A stretch of 64,000 nucleotides of DNA from Microbacteriaceae bacterium VKM Ac-2855 (lineage in GTDB: Bacteria > Actinomycetota > Actinomycetes > Actinomycetales > Microbacteriaceae), in contig JABMLG010000005.1 of NCBI GenBank assembly GCA_013204985.1, positions 1 through 64,000 of the forward strand, written 5' to 3'. A program made the position numbers and the translations under genes. The first letter of the stretch is position 1. Every line of letters starts with the position of its first letter. Shown piece after piece: positions 1 to 9,273 of this stretch. Below the pieces are notes generated by a model. That model was not told where the DNA came from. It was given only the letters and a program-made list of their open reading frames with translations, and ran no database searches.

Positions 1-54
1 CAGACCGCCGACATCGAACACACGTTCGACCCGATCCGGGACAACTCACGCTGA
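1..54 (+). CDS. 3' end of an unidentified protein (partial)
   Basis: The first 17 codons read without interruption as the C-terminal peptide QTADIEHTFDPIRDNSR followed by TGA. The codon use fits a high-GC coding region and the next gene begins on the other strand soon after. Too little is present to name a family. It could also be chance reading of non-coding sequence. Confidence 0.35.
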   Translation, partial: QTADIEHTFDPIRDNSR

Positions 55-83
55 AACCCACCCTGTGGAGGAGGCGACCGACC

Positions 84-1484
84 TCATCCGGGGGACTGCG
101 CATCCTCGATCACGGTCGCTGTACGGATGAAAACGCTCGCGACCGCCGTGGCGAGCACGAGAGCGGCGGCGATGATGAAGCTCAGTTGCAGCCCCTCGAC
201 GAATCGGCTCCGGTCGGCGATGAAGGCGCCGAAGACGGCGATGGCGACGGCGCCGCCGACCTGGCGGAAGGTGTTGAAGACGGCGCTGGCGGTGCCGGCC
301 CGGGCGGGCGGGACGCTGGCGAGGACGACCGACGTGACCGGCGGCATGGCGATGGATCCGCCGGCCCCGGTGAAGCAGGCGAACAGTCCGACCAGGATCG
401 GGGAGCCGAGATGCGCGGTGACGATGTTTCCGGCGAGACCCACGACCATGATCAGCAGCCCGGCGACGATGGGGACGCGGGCGCCGAAGCGGTTGGCGAG
501 GCTGCCGCTGATGACGTTGCCGACGATCGCGAAGGCGGCCGAGGGCAGGAACACCAGCCCGGCCAGCAGCGGTGCGAGTCCGAGGTATTGCTGCAGGTAG
601 AGGCTGAGGACGAAGACGGTGCCGAAGTTGCTGACCATGAACGCGAATCCGACGGCGAGCGAGATCCGCATCCCGCTGGAGCGGAACAGGTCCAGCGGCA
701 TCATCGGATGGGTCCCGCGCGCCTGGATCCGCAGGAATACGGCGATTCCGACCACGGCGACCACCAGGCTCACCAGCACCAACGGATCTCCGAAGCCGAC
801 GGCGCCGCCCTCGATGAGGCCGAACACGAGCGCGGCGAGGGCGATGATCGAGATGATCTGACCGGCCCAGTCGAACGGGGAGGGTCGCATCTCGGAGCGC
901 TGGACGACACGCAGGAGGACGAGCATCAGGATGCAGACGGGAAGGTTGATCGCGAAGACCAGTCGCCAGTCGAGAGACGTCAGCGCTCCTCCGAGTACCG
1001 GACCGACGGCACCGGCGACGGCGCCGCCGACGGCCCAGATCCCCAACGCGTGCGCGCGCTCGCGTCCATCGGGGAACGCCTCGCGGATCAGTGCCATCGA
1101 CGCCGGCAGCATCACCGCTGCGCCCGCGCCCTGGAGGGCCCGAGCCGCGATCAGAAGCTCGACGGTGGGCGCGAGCGCGCACGCGATCGACGCGATCAGG
1201 AACACGATGATGCCGACGATGAGAGCGCGTTTGGCGCCGAGACGGTCGGAGAGGTTGCCGGCGAGGAGCAGGAGCGCGGCGAAAAGGAGCGTGTAGGCGT
1301 CGATCACCCACTGCAGATCGGCGGTGCTCCCGCCGAGTTCACTGCCGATGCTCGTGAGTGCGACGTTGACGATGAGGATGTCGAGGGTGATCAGGAAGAA
1401 CCCGAGCGAGCAGACGAACAGCGTCGTGCGTGTCCGAGAGCGCCCGTCGACCGCGCGGGTCGACGCGGTGTCGGCCGCTGTCAC
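84..1484 (-). CDS. MFS transporter, DHA2-like multidrug exporter
   Basis: Predicted 466-residue inner-membrane proton-driven drug exporter of the major facilitator superfamily. The sequence shows many hydrophobic segments, the TM1 motif LDILIVNVAL at residues 34-43, the loop motif GNLSDRLGAKR (motif A), and a GAGAAVMLPASMAL segment typical of TM4-5. Length and about 14 predicted membrane segments fit the DHA2 subfamily. The GTG start at 1484 is chosen because it overlaps the stop of the upstream regulator gene as GTGA, giving translational coupling. A longer frame upstream reads as Arg-rich shadow sequence. Substrate cannot be inferred; the pairing with an XRE/MmyB regulator suggests an inducible efflux pump. 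Confidence 0.88.
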   Translation of the reverse strand: MTAADTASTRAVDGRSRTRTTLFVCSLGFFLITLDILIVNVALTSIGSELGGSTADLQWVIDAYTLLFAALLLLAGNLSDRLGAKRALIVGIIVFLIASIACALAPTVELLIAARALQGAGAAVMLPASMALIREAFPDGRERAHALGIWAVGGAVAGAVGPVLGGALTSLDWRLVFAINLPVCILMLVLLRVVQRSEMRPSPFDWAGQIISIIALAALVFGLIEGGAVGFGDPLVLVSLVVAVVGIAVFLRIQARGTHPMMPLDLFRSSGMRISLAVGFAFMVSNFGTVFVLSLYLQQYLGLAPLLAGLVFLPSAAFAIVGNVISGSLANRFGARVPIVAGLLIMVVGLAGNIVTAHLGSPILVGLFACFTGAGGSIAMPPVTSVVLASVPPARAGTASAVFNTFRQVGGAVAIAVFGAFIADRSRFVEGLQLSFIIAAALVLATAVASVFIRTATVIEDAQSPG

Positions 1485-2374
1485 GATCGAGCCCGGAGTT
1501 CGGGCGCGATCGCATCGCCCACCGCTGGTGCGCTCCAGCTGGCGAGCAGTTTCATCGCGTCCGCCGTCGCGGATCCGGGTTCGACGGTGTAGACGAGCAT
1601 GACCAAGCCGGGATCCGTGGAGAGCTCGAACGATTCGTAGCCGAACTCGACGTCGCCGACGACCGCATGGGTGAGCATCTTCGCACCGCTCCGGTAGCGG
1701 TAGACATCGTGCGATTCCCACAGCTCGCGGAACTCGGCGCTGCGGGTCGAGAGGGTGCCGACGACGTCGATGAGGTCCTGATCGTAGGGGTCGCGGGCGG
1801 TCGCCGCGTGCAACAACGCGATGACACTGTGCTTGGCGTGCGCGTAGTCGCGGTGGAAGTCCCGCGAGCGCGGATCCAGGAAGAGGAACAGCGCGTAGTT
1901 GTAGCGATCGCCGGATCCATCGGCGGGCAGTGAGTACAGCGCGCGACCGATCGGGTTCGCTGCGAGGCGTTCCATTCGGGCGTTCTGCACGAACGCCGGC
2001 CCCTCGATCGAATCGAGAACAGCCTGGATGCCGGGTCCGATGACGCAGCGACGCGTCGACGAGCGTGGCTGACGCCGCCGCTGCGTGACCTGCACGAGCG
2101 CGAAGAAGTGCTCCTGTTCGTCGACGTCGAGTTGCAGGGCGCGGGCGATCGCGTCGAGAACCTCCCGCGACGCGCCCGCTATCCGGCCGCGCTCCACACG
2201 CGCGTAGTGATCGACGCTGACCCCGGCGAGATGGGCGACCTCGTCGCGACGCAGGCCCGGCACCCGACGCAGGCCGCCGTACTGCGGGACGCCGGCGGCT
2301 TCCGGGGTGAGCTCGGCGCGGCGGGTGGTGAGGAAGCTGCTGATCTCGGCGTTCGAATCCATGCGTGTGTCCAT
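1481..2374 (-). CDS. XRE-family regulator with MmyB-like ligand-binding domain
   Basis: A 297-residue DNA-binding regulator. Residues about 10-85 form an HTH_31/XRE domain (RRVPGLRRDEVAHLAGVSVDHYARVERGR is characteristic of the family); the rest is the MmyB-like PAS-related sensor domain known from actinobacterial regulators that bind fatty-acid-like or other small ligands. It lies directly upstream of, and overlaps by four bases, the MFS exporter, so it probably controls its own operon. A second in-frame ATG at 2362 (residue 5) is an equally good start. A TAGGGT -10-like hexamer lies at 2394-2399 on the minus strand. Confidence 0.88.
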   Translation of the reverse strand: MDTRMDSNAEISSFLTTRRAELTPEAAGVPQYGGLRRVPGLRRDEVAHLAGVSVDHYARVERGRIAGASREVLDAIARALQLDVDEQEHFFALVQVTQRRRQPRSSTRRCVIGPGIQAVLDSIEGPAFVQNARMERLAANPIGRALYSLPADGSGDRYNYALFLFLDPRSRDFHRDYAHAKHSVIALLHAATARDPYDQDLIDVVGTLSTRSAEFRELWESHDVYRYRSGAKMLTHAVVGDVEFGYESFELSTDPGLVMLVYTVEPGSATADAMKLLASWSAPAVGDAIAPELRARS

Positions 2375-2680
2375 TCCATCGTGCGTGTTCTCGACCCTAG
2401 AGCCGCCGTCACCGGGTGTGAGAGGACCTGACAGACCACGTCACAGGCGGTCCGGCAGCCCCCACGGCCCGCCTCCCGACGCCGGCCGAATCGCCCGACG
2501 CACCCGATGCGGTGCCCGCTCTCCGGCGGCATGGTGCGGATCGGCGCGAACGATTCCCGGCCGCTTCATCCCGTTCCTGTGGTCGTACACGGGTGGCTCG
2601 AGCGAGCCCGCTCCGACCGTTCATGACGCTCTGCGACGGCCGCACTGGGCGCCGGGGCCGCGCCTTCCTAGGGTCGGACC
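2375..2680. other. Intergenic region between divergent genes
   Basis: 306 bases between the leftward regulator and the rightward SnoaL-like gene. It holds the regulator's probable -10 (minus strand, 2394-2399) and the -10 of the next gene (2669-2674). No other structure or ORF with credible coding character was seen. Confidence 0.4.
2669..2674 (+). promoter_or_regulatory. -10 hexamer of a leaderless promoter
   Basis: TAGGGT, six bases before the ATG at 2681. There is no Shine-Dalgarno sequence, so transcription is predicted to begin at or next to the start codon. No good -35 is visible. Confidence 0.5.
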
Positions 2681-4144
2681 ATGACATCCTCGCAAGCCGC
2701 CACCGATCGCCTCGACATCATCGGCGTCCTCGCCCGACACGCCTACGCCTTCGATCACGGCGACGCCGAGCTGCTGCGCTCGACGGTGACACCGGATGCG
2801 CGGATCGACTCGCTCGTCGACCCGCTGCATCCGCCACTCACCGTCGACGAGCTGCTCGCGCTCGAGATCGCACCGTCGACGACGCACGAGCACGTGCTGC
2901 GGAACGCGCTGGTGACGGTGTCGACGGATGCGGCGACCGTCGTCGGCGAGCTCGGCCTCGTCGCGCTCGAGTTGCAGCCGGAAGGGCGGGCCGAGCGGCG
3001 ACAGCGAGACGCCACGGTCGTGGACACGCTCGTCCGCTCGGCCGACGGCTGGCGGTTGAGCCGCCGGCACCTCAGTCTGACCGACGTCGAGGACGCATCC
3101 GTCGCCGTGCCCGCGGATCGTCGGACGCTCATCGAGCAGGGTGGGGCCGTGCTCGCCGCTCCCGCGTTTCTCGGCGCGGCGGCGCCGTCCGCAGCCCGGC
3201 CGTCCGCAGTCCGGCCGTCCGCAGCGGCGCCGTCCGCAGCCGGGCCGACTGACGCCCGCCCGTCCGGCACCGAAGCGTCCGAGGTGCTCGACATCGAGAC
3301 GGCGCTCGTGCTCCACACCGCCACGCGCGACCGGGAGGCGGATGCGCTCAGCAGCCGGCACCTGGTCAGCAACGTGAAAGCGTCGGTCGACGGCGACCGG
3401 GCGATCACCGAGTCGGAGTTCGTGCGCACGGTGCTGACGGAGGAGGGTGGCGGCATCCTCCGCTCGCGCACCAGCGGCGTCGAAGTGTCGGAACTGCATC
3501 GGGAAACCGGCGGATGGCGAGTCGTCGCGCGCCGGGAGTACGTGAAGAGTGCAGCGAATGGGGCTGCGGAGTTCTCCGACGGTGTCCTCGACGCGATCCG
3601 CGCGTCGGCAGCGGCCGTTGCCGCGCTCGAACTGCCGCAGCCGGAGACGCTCGGTCCGGTCACCGATGCGCGGCTCGACATCCGCACGTTGCTCATCCGC
3701 TACTCGTCGGCCTTCGACCAGGAGCGCTGGCAGCTGGTCGACACGGTCTTCACCACGGATGCGGCGTTCGGCACCGAAGCCGTCGGGCTCCAGGGAGCAG
3801 GCGCGGCCGGTTTCGTCGCGGGAGCCCAGGCGCTATACCACGACCGTCTCACCGGGCTGCACTCCATCGCCGAGCCCGTGCTCCGCGTCGAGGGCGACCG
3901 CGCGTGGGGTTACACCGACTTCACCACCATCGCCGTGCACGAACCCGCCGACGGCCTCGCCGAGCACCTCGACCGTCTTCGTTCCGGCGGCTTCTACGTC
4001 GACGAGTTCCGCCGTACCGAGGCGGGCTGGCGCATCGCGCGGCGCGCGGTCGCGTTCAGCTCGAGCGTTCGCGACACGATCGCTGCGAGCGAGGGCCTGC
4101 GTGAGCGCATCGCCGCGACGCGAAAGGCGCTCGCCGACGCCTGA
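2681..4144 (+). CDS. Multi-domain SnoaL-like (NTF2 fold) protein
   Basis: 487 residues, no signal peptide. Two clear SnoaL-like/NTF2-fold units are visible: residues about 8-135 (begins DRLDIIGVLARHAYAFDHGD) and about 325-465 (begins ARLDIRTLLIRYSSAFDQE). Both carry the family pattern of an N-terminal helix pair followed by a W-R/L-hydrophobic final strand (DGWRLSRRHLSL; AGWRIARRAVAF). The middle section, residues about 200-300, ends in GGWRVVARREYV and looks like a degenerate third unit. A Ser/Ala/Pro/Arg-rich linker (residues about 165-200) is built from short repeats. Such folds act as small-molecule isomerases, hydrolases or dehydratases; the substrate is unknown. The gene appears leaderless. 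Confidence 0.72.
   Translation: MTSSQAATDRLDIIGVLARHAYAFDHGDAELLRSTVTPDARIDSLVDPLHPPLTVDELLALEIAPSTTHEHVLRNALVTVSTDAATVVGELGLVALELQPEGRAERRQRDATVVDTLVRSADGWRLSRRHLSLTDVEDASVAVPADRRTLIEQGGAVLAAPAFLGAAAPSAARPSAVRPSAAAPSAAGPTDARPSGTEASEVLDIETALVLHTATRDREADALSSRHLVSNVKASVDGDRAITESEFVRTVLTEEGGGILRSRTSGVEVSELHRETGGWRVVARREYVKSAANGAAEFSDGVLDAIRASAAAVAALELPQPETLGPVTDARLDIRTLLIRYSSAFDQERWQLVDTVFTTDAAFGTEAVGLQGAGAAGFVAGAQALYHDRLTGLHSIAEPVLRVEGDRAWGYTDFTTIAVHEPADGLAEHLDRLRSGGFYVDEFRRTEAGWRIARRAVAFSSSVRDTIAASEGLRERIAATRKALADA
3185..3242 (+). repeat. Short tandem repeats in the SnoaL-like gene
   Basis: Four imperfect copies of a 12-15 base unit containing CCGTCCGCAG encode the PSAxRPSA-type linker between the first and second domains. 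Slippage here would change linker length without a frameshift only when multiples of three are gained or lost. Confidence 0.6.
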
Positions 4145-4160
4145 CGGCCGGGTCGTTCAT

Positions 4161-4241
4161 CCTCGCCGAAGGAGGAACGGCCCCGCCGAGGATTAATCGG
4201 CCCAGTTCTTCCTCAGGCGGAGCGTTCTTCCTCCGGCGAGG
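4161..4241. terminator. Possible bidirectional terminator hairpin
   Basis: The 18-base arms 4161-4178 and 4224-4241 are inverted repeats with two mismatches, between the converging SnoaL-like and GT4 genes. The loop is long and there is no T tract, so the terminator role is tentative. Confidence 0.35.
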
Positions 4242-4300
4242 TGGGACGCGGCGCGGCGCAACGCGGAGCGCCGAGGCCTCAGAGTCGAACCGCCGGCGCG

Positions 4301-5416
4301 TCAGCGCCGCGGGCGCGGAGCCGCCAGCACCTCGCGGTAGACCGCAACGGTCTCGCGGGCGATCGCGTCCCACTCGAGAGCTGCGAGGTCGGCGCGCTCG
4401 TCGGCCGGTCGACCCTCGAGCCAGACGATGGCTTCGTCGAGCACGGCCGTGTCGAAGGTGCCCTGGTACAGATGCACCCAGTGCGGGCCGACGAGTTCGG
4501 CCAGTTCGTGCATCGCGCCGAGGTCGGGCACCAGCACGGGCCGATCGGCCGAGACGGCCAGGATCGCCGATCCGGAGTTCTGGATCGCCGAGTACGGCAG
4601 CACAACGAGGTCGGAGGCACGCAGCCAGAGCGCCATCCGCTCATCGCTGAGGAAGGCGAGCTCGAGCACGATGCGCGGATCGGCCTTGGCCGCGGCCTCG
4701 ATGCTGCTGCGTAACGGCCCGCGGGCCGGGTTGCCGGCGACGCCGAGCATCGTGCCGTCGTCGGCGCGCGCGCGGAACTGCTCGATCAGGCTCGGCACGT
4801 TCTTGTACGGCCGGATCTGACCGACGGAGACGAGCAGCCGCGCGTCCTGCGGAATGTCCAGCAGCCGGCGTGCCTCCGACCGGGTGATCGCGAAGTCGTA
4901 GTCGTGCCGGTAGTGCCCGTGCGGGGTCACGTACGCCGGCACGTCCTTCAGCTCCGGATACGCGGACCGCATCGCCGCGATGCCGTCGGCGGAGAGGCAG
5001 ATCACCGCGTCGAGGTTGCGGGTGAGCAGCTTGCGATACCAGCCGCGCAGGAACGCGGTCGAACGCTCCTCGTGCGAGTTGATGTTGTGGGCCGTCCACA
5101 CCAGGCGCGTGCCGCGAGCGCGCGCCACCGCGAGGAACGCGAAGAAGAACACCAGTCTCGCGACGACCCGGTACTGCCGGATGCCGCTGAGGAAGGTGAG
5201 GTCGGGCCAGTGCAGGTGCACGATGTCGACGCGCGCGATCAGCAGGCGCAGCCACGACATGTCGCGCACCAGCACGCCCTCGGCCGTCATCGCCGTGTAG
5301 AGCCGCGCGTTGTACGGATTCGCGTGCGCCGTTCGGAAGGCAGGCTCGGCCTCCACCACGAGGCGCCGGTCGGCGCCCTTCGACGCCGAGCCGCGCTGCT
5401 GCACGGATGCGCTCAT
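4301..5416 (-). CDS. Glycosyltransferase family 4, surface polysaccharide
   Basis: 371-residue cytoplasmic or membrane-associated retaining glycosyltransferase with the GT-B fold. The N-terminal half has the acceptor-domain motif VDIVHLHWPD and a hydrophobic stretch near residues 85-100; the C-terminal half has SVGQIRPYKN and the donor-site segment VVLPYSAIQNSGSAILAVS, corresponding to the family E-x7-E region. The ATG start overlaps the stop of the upstream GT2 gene as ATGA. It is the last gene of a six-gene leftward operon. Donor and acceptor sugars cannot be told from sequence. Confidence 0.85.
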   Translation of the reverse strand: MSASVQQRGSASKGADRRLVVEAEPAFRTAHANPYNARLYTAMTAEGVLVRDMSWLRLLIARVDIVHLHWPDLTFLSGIRQYRVVARLVFFFAFLAVARARGTRLVWTAHNINSHEERSTAFLRGWYRKLLTRNLDAVICLSADGIAAMRSAYPELKDVPAYVTPHGHYRHDYDFAITRSEARRLLDIPQDARLLVSVGQIRPYKNVPSLIEQFRARADDGTMLGVAGNPARGPLRSSIEAAAKADPRIVLELAFLSDERMALWLRASDLVVLPYSAIQNSGSAILAVSADRPVLVPDLGAMHELAELVGPHWVHLYQGTFDTAVLDEAIVWLEGRPADERADLAALEWDAIARETVAVYREVLAAPRPRR

Positions 5417-6399
5417 CGCGTGGCCGCCGGCGAAGGCAGCGTGCGGCCGAACAGGGCCTCCTCGGCGTGCGGGTAGCCCGCGCGCCAGTCTGCCCGGCGC
5501 TGCCAGACCTCGGTCCACGCGCGGCGCTTGCGCTTCGTGGCGGCTTCGAGGCCGGTGCGCACCAGGGCGCCGGCCTGCAGGAGGCCGATCCCGAGCTTCG
5601 CGGCGGGCGGGCTCCACGAGAGCCGGATCATGGTGGCCTTGCCGGCCATCACCATGCACATCTTCTTGCCCGAGTTGCCACCCTCGGCGTCGCGCGTCGA
5701 GAAGCCGACGTCGTGCACGATCGTCGCGCTCGGCACCACGATCGGCCGCATCCCGGCCTTGCGGGCGCGCACCGAGAACTCCGCGTCCTCGCCGTAGAGG
5801 AAGAAGCGCTCGTCGAGGCCGCCGATGCGGAGGTACTCGGTGCGCTGCATCAGCAGCAGGCAGCCGGTGATGATCGGCACCTCGCGCACGGTGTCGCGCT
5901 GCCAGCGGCCGAGCGACTCCGGGTCGAGCACCGGGTTCGAGCGGAACGCGGTCGAGAGCATCGTCGCGTAGCAGAACAGCGACCAGAGGCTCGGAGCCCC
6001 CCAGCACGAGGAGGGGTCGACGGATCCGTCCGGGCGCAGGGTCCGGCCGCCGTACATTCCGTTGGCCGGGTGGGCGAGCGCGAAGTCGATCAGAGCGGTG
6101 AACGCGCCCTCCTTCACGAGCGTGTCGGGGTTGAGCAGCAGCACGAAGCGCTCGCTCGCGTGCGAGACCCCGAGGTTGACGCCGCGAGCGAACCCGAGGT
6201 TGTCGCCGGCCTCGACGACCTCGACCTCCGGGTGCGCGGCGCGGATCGCCTCCGCCGAGCCGTCGACCGAGCCGTTGTCGACCACGATCACGTGCGGTGC
6301 GGTCGGTGCAGCCCCCAGGGGGATGGAGTCGAGGCAGGCGAGCGTCTTCTCGCGGGTGTTGAAGCTGACGATCACGATCGCCAGGGAGGTGTCGGTCAT
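5413..6399 (-). CDS. Glycosyltransferase family 2 (rhamnosyltransferase-like)
   Basis: 328 residues. The GT-A nucleotide-binding domain is clear: [20 protein letters not shown] at residues 6-25, [10 protein letters not shown] near 39-48, and the DxD-equivalent NPD at 90-92 in [10 protein letters not shown]. The pattern with LNPDT and [21 protein letters not shown] resembles rhamnosyltransferases and mycobacterial WbbL-like enzymes. Start and stop both overlap neighbours by four bases (ATGA). It is predicted to add one sugar to the lipid-linked repeat unit. Confidence 0.87.
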   Translation of the reverse strand: MTDTSLAIVIVSFNTREKTLACLDSIPLGAAPTAPHVIVVDNGSVDGSAEAIRAAHPEVEVVEAGDNLGFARGVNLGVSHASERFVLLLNPDTLVKEGAFTALIDFALAHPANGMYGGRTLRPDGSVDPSSCWGAPSLWSLFCYATMLSTAFRSNPVLDPESLGRWQRDTVREVPIITGCLLLMQRTEYLRIGGLDERFFLYGEDAEFSVRARKAGMRPIVVPSATIVHDVGFSTRDAEGGNSGKKMCMVMAGKATMIRLSWSPPAAKLGIGLLQAGALVRTGLEAATKRKRRAWTEVWQRRADWRAGYPHAEEALFGRTLPSPAATR

Positions 6400-6974
6400 A
6401 CGCTCTGCTCCCCGGATGCGGTCACCGGTGCGGCCTCTGCCGTCGCACCGCCGGGTCGCTGCCCGATCACCTTCGCCGGCACTCCGCCGGCGATGCAGTT
6501 GGCAGGAAGATCCTTCGTAACGACGGCGCCCGCTGCGACGATCGCTCCGTCGCCGATCGTGACGCCCGCGAGCACCACCACGTTGGCGCCGAGCCAGACG
6601 TCGTCACCGATCACGATGTCGCGCTCGATCTTGGGCTGATCCATCACGGGCGTGCCCTGCTCGATGCCGTAGTTCGAGGCGGTCACGGTGACGTTGGGGG
6701 CGAGGAGGCACTTCTCGCCGAAGCTGATCCGGCCGGTGCTGTTCCCGGCCCAGACGACGCTGTGCTCTCCGATGTGGGTGCCCGCGCCGAGCGTGATCCG
6801 CTCGCCGTTGCGGAACGACACGTTCGGCGCGAACGAGACGTTCGCACCGCGCGTGAGCTTCGGCACCTGCTGGGCGTGGCTGTACGCGGCGAAGTGCAGC
6901 AGCTTGACCGCCTGCAGGTACGTGCTGAGCTTCGTCAGCGTCGCGCGGGGGCCGCCGCCCTGCTTCCCGCTCAT
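6396..6974 (-). CDS. Left-handed beta-helix (hexapeptide) acyltransferase
   Basis: 192 residues with successive hexapeptide repeats ([57 protein letters not shown]) that form a left-handed parallel beta-helix. The C-terminal [14 protein letters not shown] is the usual ending of the WcaF/NodL/LacA acetyltransferase group, which transfers acetyl from acetyl-CoA to a sugar hydroxyl. Overlaps both neighbours by four bases. Probable O-acetyl decoration of the polysaccharide. Confidence 0.86.
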   Translation of the reverse strand: MSGKQGGGPRATLTKLSTYLQAVKLLHFAAYSHAQQVPKLTRGANVSFAPNVSFRNGERITLGAGTHIGEHSVVWAGNSTGRISFGEKCLLAPNVTVTASNYGIEQGTPVMDQPKIERDIVIGDDVWLGANVVVLAGVTIGDGAIVAAGAVVTKDLPANCIAGGVPAKVIGQRPGGATAEAAPVTASGEQSV

Positions 6975-8320
6975 CGGTCGGCTCCCACGACGGGAGCGGC
7001 GCCGTCGAGCACCGGCGCTCCGATCTCGGCGAGGCCGTCGGCGATGGTCCGCACGAAGAGATCGCTGTCGAGATCGGCCCGCAGGTTCACGGCGACGTCG
7101 AGATGGGTCGTATAGGAGCTGGCGAACACGGCACCCTCATCCTCGGGTTCGGTCACGGGCCACAGGGTCATGGCGCGCACGGCTGACGGGCCGAAGAACA
7201 TCGGCCTCGGGAAGACGGGCAGGTAGGAGGCGTATCCCAACCAGTCCCGCTTCCCGCGGACGATGCCGCTCTCGCCGGTCTGGACCGCCAGCTGCACCTG
7301 GGCGCGGACAGCGGCGATGGTCTCGGTGAGGCTCAGCGCGGTGGGTACGGCGACGCGCACCATCGAGACGTGGTTGCGGGTGCTCTCGTCGCGGTCGCGC
7401 TGCGGCGAGACGGGAACCAGGATCGAGGTGGAGTCGGTATCCGGGTGCAACGCCGCGAAGCCTCGCAGCGCGAGGGCGACGGTCAGGTCGGCGACCGATC
7501 CGCCGGCCGCGCGCGCACCGGCCTTCGCCGCTTTCAACTCCACGCGCAGAATGGCGGCTTCGTGGGCGTGCACGGTGCGCTCGAACAGGCCGGAGCGGCG
7601 GATGTACACATCGCGGATTGCGCGGATGTTGCGTCCGCCGACCCGCTTGAGACGCTTGATGAGCGGTTTGCGCTTCCAGTCGGCCCACTCCTCCGCGAAG
7701 TTCGCGTAGCGGGCGGCCACCGAGCGGCGCGCTGCGATCGTGAGGGCGATCGGCCCGCGCGGGGCGGGCGGGTCGTCCGGGAAGTCGATCACGTCGCGGG
7801 TCTCGGGCTCGAGCACCTCGGGCTCCGAGCGCAGCAGCTTCGAGATCAGGAAAAGCCCGAACATCCCGTCGCCGATGGCGTGGTGGATGCGCACGGGGCA
7901 GGCGAGATCGCCGTTGCTGAGTTCGATGACCAGGGCGTCCCACAGCGGGCCGCGCGGATCCATGGTGCCGTTGTGCGGGCCGGTCGCGAGCGCGACATGG
8001 CGCGTGTCCCAGTCGACGACGCCCGGGTGGTAGCGCAGGTGCTTACGCAGGTCGATCGTCTTCGCCGAGACCCACGACGGGGTGAACAGCCCGAACGGTG
8101 CGCGACGCAGCTTCATCCGCATGGCTTGAGAGGCGAGCAGGAACTGCTCGAAACCCGCGTTCAGCAGCGCACGATCGAGGCTGCCGTCGGCCTTCCGGAA
8201 CGGCGCGGAGTCGAAGACCATGGTGGCCGTCGGCCGGGCGATCTCGAAGGCGATCGCGTTCGACACGAACTTCTCGTCGAGGGTGCGCATCGGGTCGGCC
8301 ACAGCACGCATACGGCTCAT
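6971..8320 (-). CDS. WS/DGAT-like (condensation-superfamily) acyltransferase
   Basis: 449 residues. The catalytic motif HHxxxDG of the CoA-dependent acyltransferase superfamily is present as HHAIGDG near residue 144, preceded by [10 protein letters not shown], as in wax ester synthase/diacylglycerol acyltransferases. The [14 protein letters not shown] and HNGTMD segments also fit that group. It sits inside a polysaccharide operon with four-base overlaps on both sides (ATGA), so it should be translated with the glycosyltransferases. I infer that it esterifies a glycan or a glycolipid intermediate with an acyl chain; storage-lipid synthesis is the alternative. The start at 8320 overlaps the preceding stop; the longer upstream frame is an Arg-rich shadow. 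Confidence 0.78.
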   Translation of the reverse strand: MSRMRAVADPMRTLDEKFVSNAIAFEIARPTATMVFDSAPFRKADGSLDRALLNAGFEQFLLASQAMRMKLRRAPFGLFTPSWVSAKTIDLRKHLRYHPGVVDWDTRHVALATGPHNGTMDPRGPLWDALVIELSNGDLACPVRIHHAIGDGMFGLFLISKLLRSEPEVLEPETRDVIDFPDDPPAPRGPIALTIAARRSVAARYANFAEEWADWKRKPLIKRLKRVGGRNIRAIRDVYIRRSGLFERTVHAHEAAILRVELKAAKAGARAAGGSVADLTVALALRGFAALHPDTDSTSILVPVSPQRDRDESTRNHVSMVRVAVPTALSLTETIAAVRAQVQLAVQTGESGIVRGKRDWLGYASYLPVFPRPMFFGPSAVRAMTLWPVTEPEDEGAVFASSYTTHLDVAVNLRADLDSDLFVRTIADGLAEIGAPVLDGAAPVVGADR

Positions 8321-9267
8321 CGCGCGGCCTCCGTCTCGGAGGTCGGAGCGGAGGCACGGGGCTCGCGCAGGCGGATCGGCGTCGGCGGCCGCTCGTCGAG
8401 GAAGACCGAACCCGAGAGCCGCAATCCCCGCGAACGCAGCAGTCCGCGCGCGATGCCGCCGATCGAGGCGAGCTCGTCTCGGGCGCCGGCGCCGCGGTTG
8501 CGCGCCGAGCGGACGAGCCGGCGGCCGCTGCGCACGCCGAGCACGAGCAGCATCCGCGCTCCGATCATGCCCGAGAGACGCAACCACTTGCCGACGAGGG
8601 CACCGAGGCCGAGTCCGTAGCCGCGCATCAATCGGCGGTAGGCGGTGGGGTTGCGGGTGTTCACGTGCAGCACAACGCTGTCGGGCACGTAGACGACGGT
8701 GGAGCCGGACTCGAGCACGCGGCAGAAGATGTCGAGATCTTCGGCACCGGCGAGGAAGCGGCCGGCGCCCAGCACCTCGTCGAAGCCGCCGAGGGCCAGG
8801 AGGGTCGAGCGGCGGAAGGCCATCACCGCGCCGTGACCGGCGTCGAGCCCGCGGATGGTGCTCGAGTAGACGATGCGTTCGCTGGTGGGCACGTCGCTGT
8901 CGACGAGTGTGTGATCGAGCATCCGCCCGGTCGTCGCGGCGACCTGCGGGTCATCGAACGGCAGCACCAGGTTCGACACCCACTCCGGCGTCGGTGAGCA
9001 GTCGTCGTCCGTGTAGACCACGACCGCACGCTCGCTCGCCGCGAGACCGAGGTTGCGGGCGATGGACAGGCCCTTCACGTCGGTGCGCACGTAGCGGACA
9101 CCCGCGGCTCGAGCGACCTCGCGGGTCGCCCAGCTGGTCGAGGCGGAGTCGACGACGATCACCTCGACGTCAGGGTGCGTTCCTGCCGCGATGGCGGCGA
9201 GGGCGTCCCGCAGCATCTCCGGCCGCTCCCGCGTGCACAGCACGATGGAGATGTCACTGTCGAGCAT
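8317..9267 (-). CDS. Glycosyltransferase family 2
   Basis: 316 residues. GT-A domain: ISIVLCTRERPEMLRDALAAI at residues 6-26, VIVVDSAST at 36-44, GLSIARNLGLAAS at 66-78, and an acidic DDD at 87-89 in VVYTDDDCSPTPEW. The C-terminal half has GAGRFLAGAEDLDIFCRVLESG, the usual acceptor-side GGxxxGEDxD-like motif. The last 40 residues are basic and poorly conserved. Six bases separate it from the upstream GT4 stop. Confidence 0.86.
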   Translation of the reverse strand: MLDSDISIVLCTRERPEMLRDALAAIAAGTHPDVEVIVVDSASTSWATREVARAAGVRYVRTDVKGLSIARNLGLAASERAVVVYTDDDCSPTPEWVSNLVLPFDDPQVAATTGRMLDHTLVDSDVPTSERIVYSSTIRGLDAGHGAVMAFRRSTLLALGGFDEVLGAGRFLAGAEDLDIFCRVLESGSTVVYVPDSVVLHVNTRNPTAYRRLMRGYGLGLGALVGKWLRLSGMIGARMLLVLGVRSGRRLVRSARNRGAGARDELASIGGIARGLLRSRGLRLSGSVFLDERPPTPIRLREPRASAPTSETEAAR

Positions 9268-9273
9268 GGTGGT

